NCBI RefSeq assembly: GCF_023074055.1
Contig: NZ_JADPKR010000115.1
Location: forward strand, 186,001 to 250,000
DNA from: Bradyrhizobium sp. 141
GTDB lineage: Bacteria > Pseudomonadota > Alphaproteobacteria > Rhizobiales > Xanthobacteraceae
DNA length: 64,000 nucleotides
Reading direction: 5' to 3'
The notes below the pieces were generated by a model. That model was not told the origin of the DNA. It saw only the letters and a list, made by a program, of their open reading frames with translations, and ran no database searches. A program made the translations under genes and the position numbers. Below are positions 8,269-16,323 of the stretch, one piece after another; the first letter of the stretch is position 1, and each line of letters begins with the position of its first letter.

Positions 8269-8424
8269 ATGGAAGGGAAGCCGTTTGAGAACATGTCTCT
8301 CGAAGAACTGTGGCAACTCCACACTGTCGTCAATGACGTTCTTGCCGCGAGGCTCGCGGCGAAGAAAGAAGAGCTAGAAAGGCGGCTGGAGCTGCTTAAC
8401 CGAGAAGACAAGGCTATCCATTAG
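8269..8424 (+). CDS. Truncated H-NS-like protein: oligomerisation domain only (51 aa)
   Basis: The 51-residue product has the N-terminal signature of rhizobial H-NS family proteins: FENMSLEELWQLHTVVNDVL followed by a coiled-coil AAKKEELERRLELLN. Family members are about 100 residues and continue into a DNA-binding tail with a GRGKQPRW-type motif. Here a TAG follows directly and no such tail is found in any frame downstream. GGGGGA sits 6 nt before the ATG. If expressed it could join H-NS oligomers without binding DNA, as truncated H-NS proteins do in enterobacteria. It may equally be a decaying fragment. Confidence 0.6.
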   Translation: MEGKPFENMSLEELWQLHTVVNDVLAARLAAKKEELERRLELLNREDKAIH

Positions 8425-8429
8425 CCGCA

Positions 8430-8696
8430 TCAGTGGCCCGCCGGTTCACGCTGGCGGCCGCTGTCCGTTTGATAAGGGGGCTTCTCCGTAAGCGAGCGTA
8501 GCACTTGTTCAGCTTGCTCCTTGGTTAAACTGGCCGCCCAGGCCCTCCCGATCAATGCTGGGCCCTTGCGTTCTCGATCGTAGACCATCCAACCCTTGCC
8601 GCCGATTCGAACCAAAAATCGGCTCTGCGATGGAACTTCGTCACTCAATGAAGCATGCTCCCGAATTGCCCAGCACCTAGCAGGGAGCGCATTCAT
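8430..8696 (-). CDS. Hypothetical small protein (88 aa)
   Basis: The product has a FLVRIGGKGWMVYDRERKGP core followed by SLTKEQAEQVLRSLTEKPP, a beta-hairpin then helix pattern seen in small Bradyrhizobium proteins of unknown role. I take the ATG at 8696; an in-frame TTG at 8750 would add 18 residues, and neither has a strong Shine-Dalgarno. Its stop is 5 nt from the stop of the convergent H-NS-like gene, so the two 3' ends nearly abut. Confidence 0.6.
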   Translation of the reverse strand: MNALPARCWAIREHASLSDEVPSQSRFLVRIGGKGWMVYDRERKGPALIGRAWAASLTKEQAEQVLRSLTEKPPYQTDSGRQREPAGH

Positions 8697-8817
8697 CTTT
8701 GTAGCTTCATTCACGTATGTGAATCGCGTCGGGAAAACTTGGCAATGCAAACCAGATTTCGCTGGTGTGGGAGGCGCCAGGGTTTAGTGCGAATTGTGGC
8801 TAGTGGCCCACAAAATG

Positions 8818-8856
8818 GCCCCAGCTCCCGGGGGGCAATGGGGGAGGAGCTGGGGC
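8818..8856 (-). terminator. Long GC hairpin, probable terminator
   Basis: A perfect 11-bp inverted repeat (GCCCCAGCTCC and its complement) encloses a G-rich 17-nt loop. Read on the minus strand it follows the small gene at 8933-9160 and is followed by CATTTTG. That is a short U-run, so termination is likely but not certain. Confidence 0.5.
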
Positions 8857-8932
8857 GCATCGGGGTCACCCTTGGGGAAGGACATCGGGAAAGCTTAGCA
8901 ATCGGCAAAGCGTTCCCAGCCTTTCCCTTAGG

Positions 8933-9160
8933 TCACCGATCGTTATCGGGTTTGCCGTTGGGGCTGCCGTCGCGCCCGCCGTTGCCCCAGCCGTTGTTGC
9001 CGCGATGGCCATGATGCACCAAGCCGCCGCCGGAATGGGCGATGGCCGTGCTAGTCAGGGACGTTGATAGCAACGCTGTGATGGTGGGGGGAGTTACGAC
9101 CGCAAACTTACCGCAAGTCTTCAGAAATTCCCGCCGATCGTCATCTTCTCGTTCTGTCAT
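8933..9160 (-). CDS. Small Tat-like exported protein (75 aa)
   Basis: The 75-residue product begins with a charged stretch containing DDRREFLKTCGKF, then a moderately hydrophobic segment (VVTPPTITALLSTSLTS) and an AIAHS site, then a Gly/Asn/His-rich tail. The RR-x-FLK pattern fits a twin-arginine signal, with the mature part only about 30 residues. I recognise similar short proteins in many Bradyrhizobium genomes, function unknown. An AT-rich upstream region (9180-9245) holds its promoter and an ATTAAC/GTTAAT inverted repeat at 9208-9230. Confidence 0.65.
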   Translation of the reverse strand: MTEREDDDRREFLKTCGKFAVVTPPTITALLSTSLTSTAIAHSGGGLVHHGHRGNNGWGNGGRDGSPNGKPDNDR

Positions 9161-9356
9161 TTCAATCTCCGAGAGCCGCGACAGTAGATTACACCATTAA
9201 GATGGAAATTAACTAATTAAATAGGTTAATGGGTTCAATCACAAATTGTCACAGAAGTGTGGTGGCTCGCGCTTATCTTGAGTAGGAACTGGCGGGTGGC
9301 GGCGGGGATTGGTGCTGTGCTCCGGTTCAAAGCCCCCTTGGTGCCGGAGCGTTTAA

Positions 9357-9392
9357 CGGCCCCAGCCGCCGCCAAACGCTGGGGTCGTTTTT
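9357..9392 (+). terminator. Rho-independent terminator of an unseen plus-strand transcript
   Basis: A 10-bp stem (9357-9366 with 9378-9387, one G-U pair) with an 11-nt loop is followed directly by TTTTT. No plus-strand protein gene with a ribosome site precedes it within 200 nt, so it may end a small RNA. A second hairpin (CTCCGG 9320-9325 with CCGGAG 9344-9349) lies just before it. Confidence 0.6.
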
Positions 9393-9519
9393 ACGCCTTG
9401 GGGGCGTCGAGAAGCCCTTCCCATTCAATCGCCTGCTGGTAGCTCTCGGCCATCTCGAGCAGAGCCGCGCCGGTCGCGGCATCGGCGTCCTCAGCCATCT
9501 CGTGGCAGGTTGCGATCAT
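9391..9519 (-). CDS. Small hypothetical protein (at least 42 aa)
   Basis: The frame encodes MIATCHEMAEDADAATGAAL and ends in QQAIEWEGLLDAPKA, a compact acidic helical protein that I recognise as a small Bradyrhizobium type. The first in-frame ATG is at 9519. The frame stays open upstream with a run of arginines up to a TAG near 9600, but no ATG, GTG or TTG is available there, so the start is uncertain. Its stop overlaps the T-run of the plus-strand terminator. Confidence 0.5.
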   Translation of the reverse strand: MIATCHEMAEDADAATGAALLEMAESYQQAIEWEGLLDAPKA

Positions 9520-9622
9520 TTGACTCAGCTGCGCGATACGCCGCCGTCGCCGCCGATTGATGATTGTAGATTGTGCGCTGGAGTCGCGAAAGGAATTCAG
9601 CTAGTTGATTTTACTGATGTTT

Positions 9623-9712
9623 TGGCGGAAGGGGTGGGATTCGAACCCACGGTACCCTTGCGGGCACGCCGGTTTTCAAGACCGGTGCCTTAAACCACTC
9701 GGCCACCCTTCC
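9623..9712 (-). tRNA. tRNA-Ser (anticodon TGA)
   Basis: The minus strand folds into a 90-nt class II tRNA. The acceptor stem is GGAAGGG with CCCTTCC, the discriminator is G, and CCA is encoded. The anticodon loop reads CTTGAAA (anticodon TGA), a long variable arm is typical of serine, and the T loop is GTTCGAATC. It reads UCA and, by wobble, other UCN codons. Confidence 0.97.
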
Positions 9713-9965
9713 AAATCCGGAATGGCTGTCGCTTAACGTAGTCGACGGCACAAGGCAACGCCAAGTTGGCACCCTCGCCTCCGGCCCATCCGCCCGCCCT
9801 CTGTCAGGCGAGCGTCAGCCTGTTCCTCTAGCTTGGCGGCAGGTTCGGCGCCGCCGCGCGCCGACGTCTCGGCAATCCGACACTGGCGACATCTCCCAGG
9901 GCGTCGCCGGTCGCGAGGCCCGGCCGGATTGGTCTCCATGTCCGGGCCTCGTTTTGCGGATGCGC
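9713..9965. other. Intergenic stretch, nothing firm
   Basis: Between the tRNA and the terminator of the next gene there are only short GC-rich open frames without ribosome sites. A 68-codon minus-strand frame (9733-9939) is Arg-rich and unlike a real protein. The tRNA promoter would lie here. Confidence 0.4.
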
Positions 9966-9997
9966 AAAAGAAAGCGGCGCCCCGTTAGGAGCGCCGC
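9966..9997 (-). terminator. Rho-independent terminator
   Basis: On the minus strand GCGGCGCTCC and GGGGCGCCGC form a 10-bp stem with a TAAC loop (one mismatched or wobble position), followed by TTTCTTTT. It lies 27 nt after the stop of the gene at 10025-10399. Confidence 0.8.
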
Positions 9998-10024
9998 GCA
10001 AATGTTCTTCCTGACTGCGTCAGC

Positions 10025-10399
10025 TCAATAGCCGCAGGACGCACAGCCCATCTGCACCGGGGCGTAATAGGAATAGCCGGGCGAGACCATCTCGACGCGC
10101 TGGCGGGTGGCGTATTGCGGGGCGATGCGCTGGTACTGGACGCTGGGCGGCGCCACCATCACGGTCTGCGGCACCATCACGGTGCGGTATTGCGCCGGCG
10201 TCCGATGTGCGACGACGGAGCCCGGCGAGACCATCACGGTCTCATCGACGGTGCGGTATTGCGGCTGCACGTATTGCTGCTGATAGCAGGTCGTGCACGG
10301 CGGCGGCGTGTAGCAATTGTAGCAGCCGGCGGAGGCTGCGCCCGTCATGGAAATCGCGGCGACGGCGGTGGAGAAAACAACGGCGAGAGTACGAGACAT
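10025..10399 (-). CDS. Secreted Cys/Tyr/Pro-rich protein with YRTV repeats (124 aa)
   Basis: The 124-residue product begins with a clear Sec signal peptide (MSRTLAVVFSTAVAAISMTG, cleavage after ASA). The mature part has a cysteine-rich start (CYNCYTPPPCTTCYQQQY), then two imperfect repeats built on QYRTV...TVMV, and ends QMGCASCGY. Five cysteines near one end and two at the other suggest disulfide crosslinking or metal contacts at the cell surface. Similar YRTV-repeat proteins are widespread in Bradyrhizobium and are unassigned. It is followed by its own terminator, so it is monocistronic. Confidence 0.75.
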   Translation of the reverse strand: MSRTLAVVFSTAVAAISMTGAASAGCYNCYTPPPCTTCYQQQYVQPQYRTVDETVMVSPGSVVAHRTPAQYRTVMVPQTVMVAPPSVQYQRIAPQYATRQRVEMVSPGYSYYAPVQMGCASCGY

Positions 10400-10686
10400 T
10401 GCGGTGGTGCCCCAGTTGCCCGAAATGGATTTGCGAAGGTCGGCGCAATATACGCCGCAAAACCTTGCCGTGCCGAAGTTCGTGGAGGCATCCTTAATGC
10501 GAATGGCCGACGGCGGCGGACCGGTAAGGACTCATTGACCACGCGCATTAACGCGCGCGATGGGCGCACTGCTCCGAAGTCCGCATGGCAAGCGAGAGCG
10601 TGATCGCGGCCCGCCGATCGGACATTTCCGCGGTCCTCGTTCGAGCGGCAATTCCGGAGCGTTCATCCGCCTTCGATCGTCGAGCT

Positions 10687-11004
10687 TCAATGCCTCGCTG
10701 CCCTTTCCAGGAACTCCAGCAGCGAGGGATCGGTCTCCTCGAGTTCGACAAAGCTGCGGCGCAGCTCGTCGGCGATTTCGGCGGTGGCATCCCGCGACCA
10801 TCCCTCCGCGGTATTGAAGGCCACGATACGTGCGGGATGAAGATATTGCCCTTCGGCGAGATGTCTGAGCAGGGTCGCGCGATTGGCGTCCTCCTCGGCC
10901 GTCTCACACCAGGCGCGGCCCAGCTGCCGGCCGAAGTCATCGAGCACGAGATAGACGTCCCGGTCTGTCGTAATTTGCGGCACGAGTGATGGAGAATGAC
11001 TCAT
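10687..11004 (-). CDS. Hypothetical protein (105 aa)
   Basis: The 105-residue cytosolic protein contains DVYLVLDDFGRQLGRAWCET, a helical middle (ATLLRHLAEGQYLHPARIVA) and an acidic C-terminus (ADELRRSFVELEETDP). The pattern and codon use fit a genuine gene conserved in Bradyrhizobium, but I know no function. A sequence with similarity to the RLL motif of DUF-type small alpha/beta proteins cannot be confirmed. It is monocistronic, with a 400-nt upstream gap that includes an AT-rich stretch near 11115-11160. Confidence 0.65.
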   Translation of the reverse strand: MSHSPSLVPQITTDRDVYLVLDDFGRQLGRAWCETAEEDANRATLLRHLAEGQYLHPARIVAFNTAEGWSRDATAEIADELRRSFVELEETDPSLLEFLERAARH

Positions 11005-11405
11005 GGCTCACTCCGATACTGGCACTCCGGACCGTTTCGGACGGATCTCGACAAGGCGACCGCCTCGGCCGGATTCGGAAAAATGGATTTTCAGCTATTT
11101 TTCCGAGGATGGCATGATTAAATCGAAAATAAAACGTAATTAATAAAAATTAAATAGCAAGATGTGGACAAATGCACTAAAGTTGACGGTGCCTGGCGGG
11201 CAAGCCCGCACGTCGGGTGCCCACTTCGCAAACGGCTCCCGCCTCCACCCCCAATAGCCCACACCCCGGAAGGCGGGGGCCGTTCTTTGCAGACCTCCGT
11301 CCCGGCTCCAGATTCCTCCTGCAACGGCGCATCTGCGCGCTCGCGTAGAGAGCCCGATTGGCTTCGGAGCAATCGATCCAGCCTAAGGCGCCGCCGATCA
11401 GGCGC
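11005..11405. other. Intergenic stretch with an AT-rich patch
   Basis: The gap holds an unusually AT-rich run at about 11114-11160, probably part of the promoter region for the gene at 10687-11004. A weak 7-bp hairpin (AGGCGCC) lies at 11386-11408 at the 3' end of ilvD. No open frame with a ribosome site is seen. Confidence 0.4.
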
Positions 11406-13256
11406 CTATCTCAAGCGCCGCTTCACCTCGCGCACCGCTCCGCGGGCGGCGCTGGTGGTGAGCGCGGCGTAGGCCTGCAGCGCGGTCGAGACGTTGCGCT
11501 TGCGCGCAGCCGGCTGCCAGGCGGCATCGCCCTTCGCCTCCTCCGCAGCGCGGCGCTGGGCTAGCTCCTCGTCGGAGACCTCCAGGCTGATGCTGCGGTT
11601 CGGGATGTCGATCGCGATGCGATCGCCGGTGCGGACCAGACCGATGTTGCCGCCTTCGGCCGCTTCCGGCGACAGATGGCCAATCGACAGGCCGGACGAA
11701 CCGCCGGAGAAACGGCCATCGGTGACGAGCGCGCAGGCTTTGCCGAGGCCCATCGATTTCAGATAGCTGGTCGGATAGAGCATCTCCTGCATGCCGGGGC
11801 CGCCGCGCGGGCCTTCGTAGATGATGACCACGATCTCACCGGCGACGACCTTGCCGCCCAGAATGCCCTCGACGGCGGCGTCCTGGCTTTCGAACACGCG
11901 CGCAGGGCCTTCGAATTTCAGGATCGAGGCATCGACGCCCGCGGTCTTCACGATGCAGCCGTCCTGCGCGAGGTTGCCGTAGAGCACGGCAAGACCGCCG
12001 TCCTTGCTGAAGGCGTGTTCGAGGTTGCGCACGACGCCCTTCTCGCGGTCGGCATCGAGCTCGTCGTAGCGGCGCTCCTGGCTGAAGGCGATTTGGGTCG
12101 GGATGCCGCCGGGCGAGGCGCGGAAGAAGGTGCGGACCGTCTCGCTCTTGGTGCGCTTGATGTCCCAGCGCTCCAGCGCCTCGTTCATGGTCGGCGCGTG
12201 CACGGTCGAGACCGAGGTGTCGATGAGCCCGGCGCGGTCGAGCTCGCCCAGAATGCCCATGATGCCGCCGGCGCGATGCACGTCCTCGACATGCACGTCG
12301 GCCACTGAGGGCGCGACCTTGCACAGCACGGGCACGCGGCGCGACAGCCGGTCGATGTCCTTCATGGTGAACGCGACCTGCCCTTCATGGGCGGCGGCGA
12401 GCAGATGCAGCACCGTGTTGGTCGAGCCGCCCATGGCGATGTCGAGCGTCATCGCGTTCTCGAACGCCTTGAAATTCGCGACGTTGCGCGGCAGCACGCT
12501 GGCATCGTCCTGCTCGTAATAGCGGCGGACCAGATCGACGATGGTGTGGCCAGCCTCGACGAACAGGCGCTTGCGGTCGGCATGGGTTGCGACGACGGTG
12601 CCGTTGCCGGGCAGCGCCAGGCCGAGCGCCTCGGTGAGGCAGTTCATGGAGTTGGCGGTGAACATGCCCGAGCAGGAGCCACAGGTCGGGCACGCCGAGC
12701 GCTCGATCACCTTGACGTCCTCGTCGCTGACCTTGGAATCGGCCGCGGCCACCATGGCGTCGATAAGGTCGACGGCCTTGGTCTTGCCCTGCAGCTTGAC
12801 CTTGCCGGCTTCCATCGGACCGCCCGAGACGAACACGGCGGGGATGTTGAGCCGCAGCGCGGCCATCAGCATGCCGGGCGTGATCTTGTCGCAATTGGAG
12901 ATGCAGACGAGGCCGTCGGCGCAATGCGCGTTGGCCATGTATTCGACGCTGTCGGCGATCAGCTCGCGCGACGGCAGGCTGTAGAGCATGCCGTCATGGC
13001 CCATGGCGATGCCGTCATCGACCGCGATGGTGTTGAATTCCTTGGCGACGCCGCCGGCCTGCTCGATCTCGCGGGCGACGAGCTGGCCGAGGTCCTTGAG
13101 ATGGACGTGGCCGGGCACGAACTGGGTGAAGGAGTTGACGACGGCGATGATCGGCTTGCCGAAATCGGCGTCCTTCATGCCCGTCGCGCGCCAGAGGCCG
13201 CGGGCCCCCGCCATGTTGCGGCCGTGGGTCGTGGTGCGGGAGCGATAGGCTGGCAT
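11406..13256 (-). CDS. ilvD: Dihydroxy-acid dehydratase
   Basis: The 616-residue protein matches the length of IlvD, the penultimate enzyme of valine/isoleucine synthesis and part of the coenzyme A supply. It converts 2,3-dihydroxy-3-methyl acids to 2-keto acids using an Fe-S cluster and Mg2+. Signatures are ISNCDKITPGM, the cluster motif CPTCGSCSGMFTANSMNC, and DGRFSGGSSGLSIGHLSPEA near the C-terminus. I start at the ATG opening MPAYRSRTTTHGRNM, the usual N-terminus; an in-frame extension to 13352 is Arg/Pro-rich noise. It is monocistronic, far from other ilv genes in this window. Confidence 0.97.
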   Translation of the reverse strand: MPAYRSRTTTHGRNMAGARGLWRATGMKDADFGKPIIAVVNSFTQFVPGHVHLKDLGQLVAREIEQAGGVAKEFNTIAVDDGIAMGHDGMLYSLPSRELIADSVEYMANAHCADGLVCISNCDKITPGMLMAALRLNIPAVFVSGGPMEAGKVKLQGKTKAVDLIDAMVAAADSKVSDEDVKVIERSACPTCGSCSGMFTANSMNCLTEALGLALPGNGTVVATHADRKRLFVEAGHTIVDLVRRYYEQDDASVLPRNVANFKAFENAMTLDIAMGGSTNTVLHLLAAAHEGQVAFTMKDIDRLSRRVPVLCKVAPSVADVHVEDVHRAGGIMGILGELDRAGLIDTSVSTVHAPTMNEALERWDIKRTKSETVRTFFRASPGGIPTQIAFSQERRYDELDADREKGVVRNLEHAFSKDGGLAVLYGNLAQDGCIVKTAGVDASILKFEGPARVFESQDAAVEGILGGKVVAGEIVVIIYEGPRGGPGMQEMLYPTSYLKSMGLGKACALVTDGRFSGGSSGLSIGHLSPEAAEGGNIGLVRTGDRIAIDIPNRSISLEVSDEELAQRRAAEEAKGDAAWQPAARKRNVSTALQAYAALTTSAARGAVREVKRRLR

Positions 13257-13388
13257 GGCGGTTTCCGTCCTCGGTTTGGCCGGCCGGGCGGGAAAATATG
13301 GAGCCGCCTCAGGCCTTTGTGGCCGGATAGCGCACGCCGGGAACGCGCGCAACGGGAACTTGAGCCGGACAGGGCTCCCCTGCTCCCG

Positions 13389-13547
13389 GCGCGGGCTCTC
13401 TCACGTTCCCCGGACGCAGCGCAGCGTCTCCCTGGCGATGCGAGCATCGTCCAGCGACGGTGCGCTGCAGAGCCGGGGCCCATGCGGCAGCAAGTGCGTA
13501 GCCTCCTGGGTCCCGGCTCGCGCTTCGCGCGTCCGGGACACGGGACT
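13389..13547. repeat. Dispersed intergenic repeat, copy A
   Basis: This stretch shares CAGAGCCGGG(G/A)CCCA, CCTGGGTCCCGG and GGGACACG blocks in the same order with 39413-39537. It is a GC-rich intergenic repeat, partly palindromic, of the kind found many times in Bradyrhizobium chromosomes. Here it lies between ilvD and the ABC operon, at the 3' side of the permease gene. Confidence 0.6.
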
Positions 13548-13550
13548 GGC

Positions 13551-14411
13551 CTACTGCAGCGTCGGATCCAGCCGGTCGCGCAGCCAGTCGCCGATCACGG
13601 AGACGGCCAGCGTCGTGATCACGATGGTGGTCGCCGGAGCCAGCATGATCCAGGGCGCCCGGGTGAGGTATTCGCGGCCATAACCGACCATATTGCCAAG
13701 GCTGGTCATCGGCGGCTGCACACCGAGGCCGAGGAAGGACAGGCCGGATTCCATCAGGATCACCTCGGGGAAGACCAGCGTGGTCGAGACGATCAGGGTC
13801 GAGGCGATGTTGGGCAGGATGTGCCTGAGGTAGATCCGCGGCGGCGTCGCGCCTAACTGGCGGACCGCGGCGGCGTAGCCTTGCGCGTTGGCCGAGATGG
13901 CAAGGCCCCGCGCGATGCGGGCGTAGCGCTCCCAGCCGAACAGGCCCATCAGGCCGATCAAGAGCGGCAGCGAATTGCCGAAGAAGGCGAGCACAGCAAG
14001 GGCCATGATCAGGAAGGGCATGCTGGCCTGGAAGTCGGTCAGCATCAGCACGAACTGCTCGACGGCCCCGCGGAAATGCGCGGCGAGGAAGCCGAGCGTG
14101 GTGCCGACCACGGCCGAGATCGCGGTGGCGCCGAAGGCGATCAGCAGCGAGATGCGGATCGAGACGAGCAGCCGCGACAGCACGTCCCGGCCGAGCTCGT
14201 CAGTGCCGAGCCAGTGCGCGGCATTGCCGGGCGCTGCGAGCCGGTTGCGCAAATCGAGCTGGGTGAAGCCGTAAGGCGCGATTGTCTCGGCAAAGGTTGC
14301 GATCACCAGCATCGCGACGATCCAGCTCACCGCAAGGGCGACCGAGACCGGGATCGCCGGCAGGCTAATGCGGCGGCGGATGGCGGTATCCTTCAGCGTC
14401 GCGTCGGTCAT
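13551..14411 (-). CDS. Oligopeptide/dipeptide-type ABC transporter permease (DppC family)
   Basis: The 286-residue protein has the DppC/OppC layout: a cytoplasmic head, a first span (about 20-42), a periplasmic loop with LGTDELGRDVLSRLL, then five spans and the ATPase-coupling loop GYAAAVRQLGATPPRIYLRH. It is one half of the membrane channel. The ATG overlaps the stop of the dppB-like gene by 4 nt (ATGA). It is the last gene of a six-gene operon. The substrate is unknown; family members take up peptides, opines or oligosaccharides. Confidence 0.92.
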   Translation of the reverse strand: MTDATLKDTAIRRRISLPAIPVSVALAVSWIVAMLVIATFAETIAPYGFTQLDLRNRLAAPGNAAHWLGTDELGRDVLSRLLVSIRISLLIAFGATAISAVVGTTLGFLAAHFRGAVEQFVLMLTDFQASMPFLIMALAVLAFFGNSLPLLIGLMGLFGWERYARIARGLAISANAQGYAAAVRQLGATPPRIYLRHILPNIASTLIVSTTLVFPEVILMESGLSFLGLGVQPPMTSLGNMVGYGREYLTRAPWIMLAPATTIVITTLAVSVIGDWLRDRLDPTLQ

Positions 14412-15340
14412 GCATGCGCTCCTTTGGCGCGCAGGCGCGGATCGAGGAAGCCGTAGAGGAAGTCGACGATCAGATTGGAGGTGACCATGGTCATTGCGAC
14501 CAGCAGCAGGATGCACTGCACGACGGCGAGGTCGCGGTTGGCGACGGCGACGACGAGCAGGCGCCCTACTCCGGGCCAGGAAAATACGCTCTCGACCACG
14601 ACCGCGCCCGCGATCAGCGTGCCCACCATGAAGCCGAGAATGGTCACGGTCGGGATCGCCGCGTTCGGCAGCGCATGCGACGTCACCACCTTGCGCCACG
14701 GCACGCCCTTGGCGGAAGCCGTGCGGATATAAGGCTGGCCCAGCACCTCCAGCATCGCGCTGCGGGTGAAGCGCGCCAGCACGGCGGCGCCGCCAAGGCT
14801 GAGCGTCGCAATGGGAAGGATCGCGTGGCGCCAACTGTCCTGCCCGCCCGACGGCAGCCAGCCGAGCTGCACGGCGAAGACCAGCACGAGTAGCAGCGCC
14901 AGCACGAAGCTCGGCACGGTGAAACCGGCGACCGCCATCATCATCACGGCGCGGTCGATACCCGATCCCCGGTGCAGCGCGGCGTAGATACCGGCGGGAA
15001 CGCCGAGCGCCACCTTGAACGCGAAGGCCGGCAAGGTCAGCGCCAGCGTCGCCGGGATCCGCTCCAGCACCAGCTCGATCGCGGGCCGGCCGTCGCGCAT
15101 GGAGCGGCCGAGCTCGCCCTTGGCGATGGCGCCAAAATAGTCGAGATACTGAAACCAGATGGGATCATCGAGACCCCAGGCCTTGCGGAACGCCGCGAGC
15201 ACCTCCGGCGGCGCCTCCGGCCCCAGGATCATCAGGGCGGGATCGCCTGACAGCCGCAGCACGACGAAGGCGAAGGTGACGACGAGAACGATCGTGAGCG
15301 CCGCGCGCCCAATGCGGATGGCGAAGTAACGTCCCATCAC
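14408..15340 (-). CDS. Oligopeptide/dipeptide-type ABC transporter permease (DppB family)
   Basis: The 310-residue protein has an N-terminal span (ALTIVLVVTFAFVVLRLSGD), the conserved WGLDDPIWFQYLDYFGAIAK loop and GELGRSM typical of DppB/OppB, five further spans, and the coupling loop with RTASAKGVPWRKVVTSHALP. It pairs with the DppC-type permease. Its start overlaps the upstream ATPase stop (ATGA) and its stop overlaps the next start, showing tight translational coupling along the operon. Confidence 0.92.
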   Translation of the reverse strand: MMGRYFAIRIGRAALTIVLVVTFAFVVLRLSGDPALMILGPEAPPEVLAAFRKAWGLDDPIWFQYLDYFGAIAKGELGRSMRDGRPAIELVLERIPATLALTLPAFAFKVALGVPAGIYAALHRGSGIDRAVMMMAVAGFTVPSFVLALLLVLVFAVQLGWLPSGGQDSWRHAILPIATLSLGGAAVLARFTRSAMLEVLGQPYIRTASAKGVPWRKVVTSHALPNAAIPTVTILGFMVGTLIAGAVVVESVFSWPGVGRLLVVAVANRDLAVVQCILLLVAMTMVTSNLIVDFLYGFLDPRLRAKGAHA

Positions 15341-16323
15341 GCCGCGTCCCGCGTCTCGGCGCCGGTGACGAGATGACAGGCGACCTGCCGATTGCCGCCG
15401 ACGTCCGCAAGCGCCGGCACCTCGCCCTTACAGCGCGCAATCGCGCGCGGGCAACGCGGATGGAAGGCGCAGCCTTGGGGACGTGCCGCCGGGTTCGGCG
15501 GATCGCCCGCGAGCACGATGCGGCCCGCACTGCGGCGCCCGGGCGCAGGCGAGGCCGAGACCAGCGCCTGGGTATACGGATGCTCCGGTCGCGCGAAAAG
15601 ATCGTCGGCGCTGCCGATCTCGACGATGCGGCCGAGATACATCACCGCGACGACGTTGCTGATCTGCCTGACGACGCGCAGATCGTGGCTGATGAACAGC
15701 AGCGTCAGCGACAGCTGCGCCTGGAGATCGCAAAGCAGGTTCACGACCTGCGCCTGGATCGAGACGTCGAGCGCGCTGACCGGCTCGTCGCAGACCAGAA
15801 AATGGGGTTTTGTGGCGAGCGCCCGTGCCAGCACGATGCGCTGACGCTGGCCACCGGAGAGCGCGCCGGGATAACGCGCGCCATGCGCCGGGGTCAGCTC
15901 GACCGCGCGCAGGAGTTCGCGGACGCGCTCGTCGCGATCGGCAGGCGTGCCGATGCCGTGAATGTCGAGGGGCTCGCGGATCTGGGCCGCGACCGGCAAG
16001 CGCCGGTCGAGTGCGCCAAGCGGGTCCTGAAAGATCATCTGCATGCGCGCCCGCTGCGCGCGCCAAGCCGGCGTGCCCGGCGCAGCCATCGGCTGGCCGT
16101 CGAACCGCACCTCGCCGCGATCGGGCAGTTCGAGGCCAAGCACGACGCGCCCCGTCGTCGATTTGCCCGAGCCGGACTCGCCGACGAGACCCAGCGTCTC
16201 ACCCTTGGCAATCGTCAGCGACACGCCATCGACGGCGTGCACGGCCGCAGCTCGGCCGAACATCCCCGAACGCATCGCATAGCTGCGCGAGATCGCGCAC
16301 ACCTCGACGAGCGGCGCGCTCAT
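15337..16323 (-). CDS. Oligopeptide-type ABC transporter ATPase (OppF/DppF family)
   Basis: The 328-residue protein carries Walker A GLVGESGSGKSTTG, Q-loop IFQDPLGALD, signature LSGGQRQRIVLARAL, Walker B FLVCDEPVSALD and the H-loop FISHDLRVV. The C-terminal oligopeptide extension has the cysteine pattern GCAFHPRCPRAIARC. It energises transport as a heterodimer with the neighbouring OppD-type ATPase. Start and stop overlap both neighbours by 4 nt. Confidence 0.93.
   Translation of the reverse strand: MSAPLVEVCAISRSYAMRSGMFGRAAAVHAVDGVSLTIAKGETLGLVGESGSGKSTTGRVVLGLELPDRGEVRFDGQPMAAPGTPAWRAQRARMQMIFQDPLGALDRRLPVAAQIREPLDIHGIGTPADRDERVRELLRAVELTPAHGARYPGALSGGQRQRIVLARALATKPHFLVCDEPVSALDVSIQAQVVNLLCDLQAQLSLTLLFISHDLRVVRQISNVVAVMYLGRIVEIGSADDLFARPEHPYTQALVSASPAPGRRSAGRIVLAGDPPNPAARPQGCAFHPRCPRAIARCKGEVPALADVGGNRQVACHLVTGAETRDAA

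Noticed and set aside
9623..9712. tRNA-Ser as an integration site of a mobile island
   Set aside because: No integrase, direct repeat of the tRNA 3' end or phage gene is found on either side in this window.
13257..13352. N-terminal extension of ilvD to 13352
   Set aside because: The extra residues are Arg/Pro/Ala-rich and unlike the conserved IlvD N-terminus that begins at the ATG of 13256.
12387..13856. A 489-codon plus-strand frame opposite ilvD
   Set aside because: Shadow of ilvD plus intergenic repeat; no recognisable domain.
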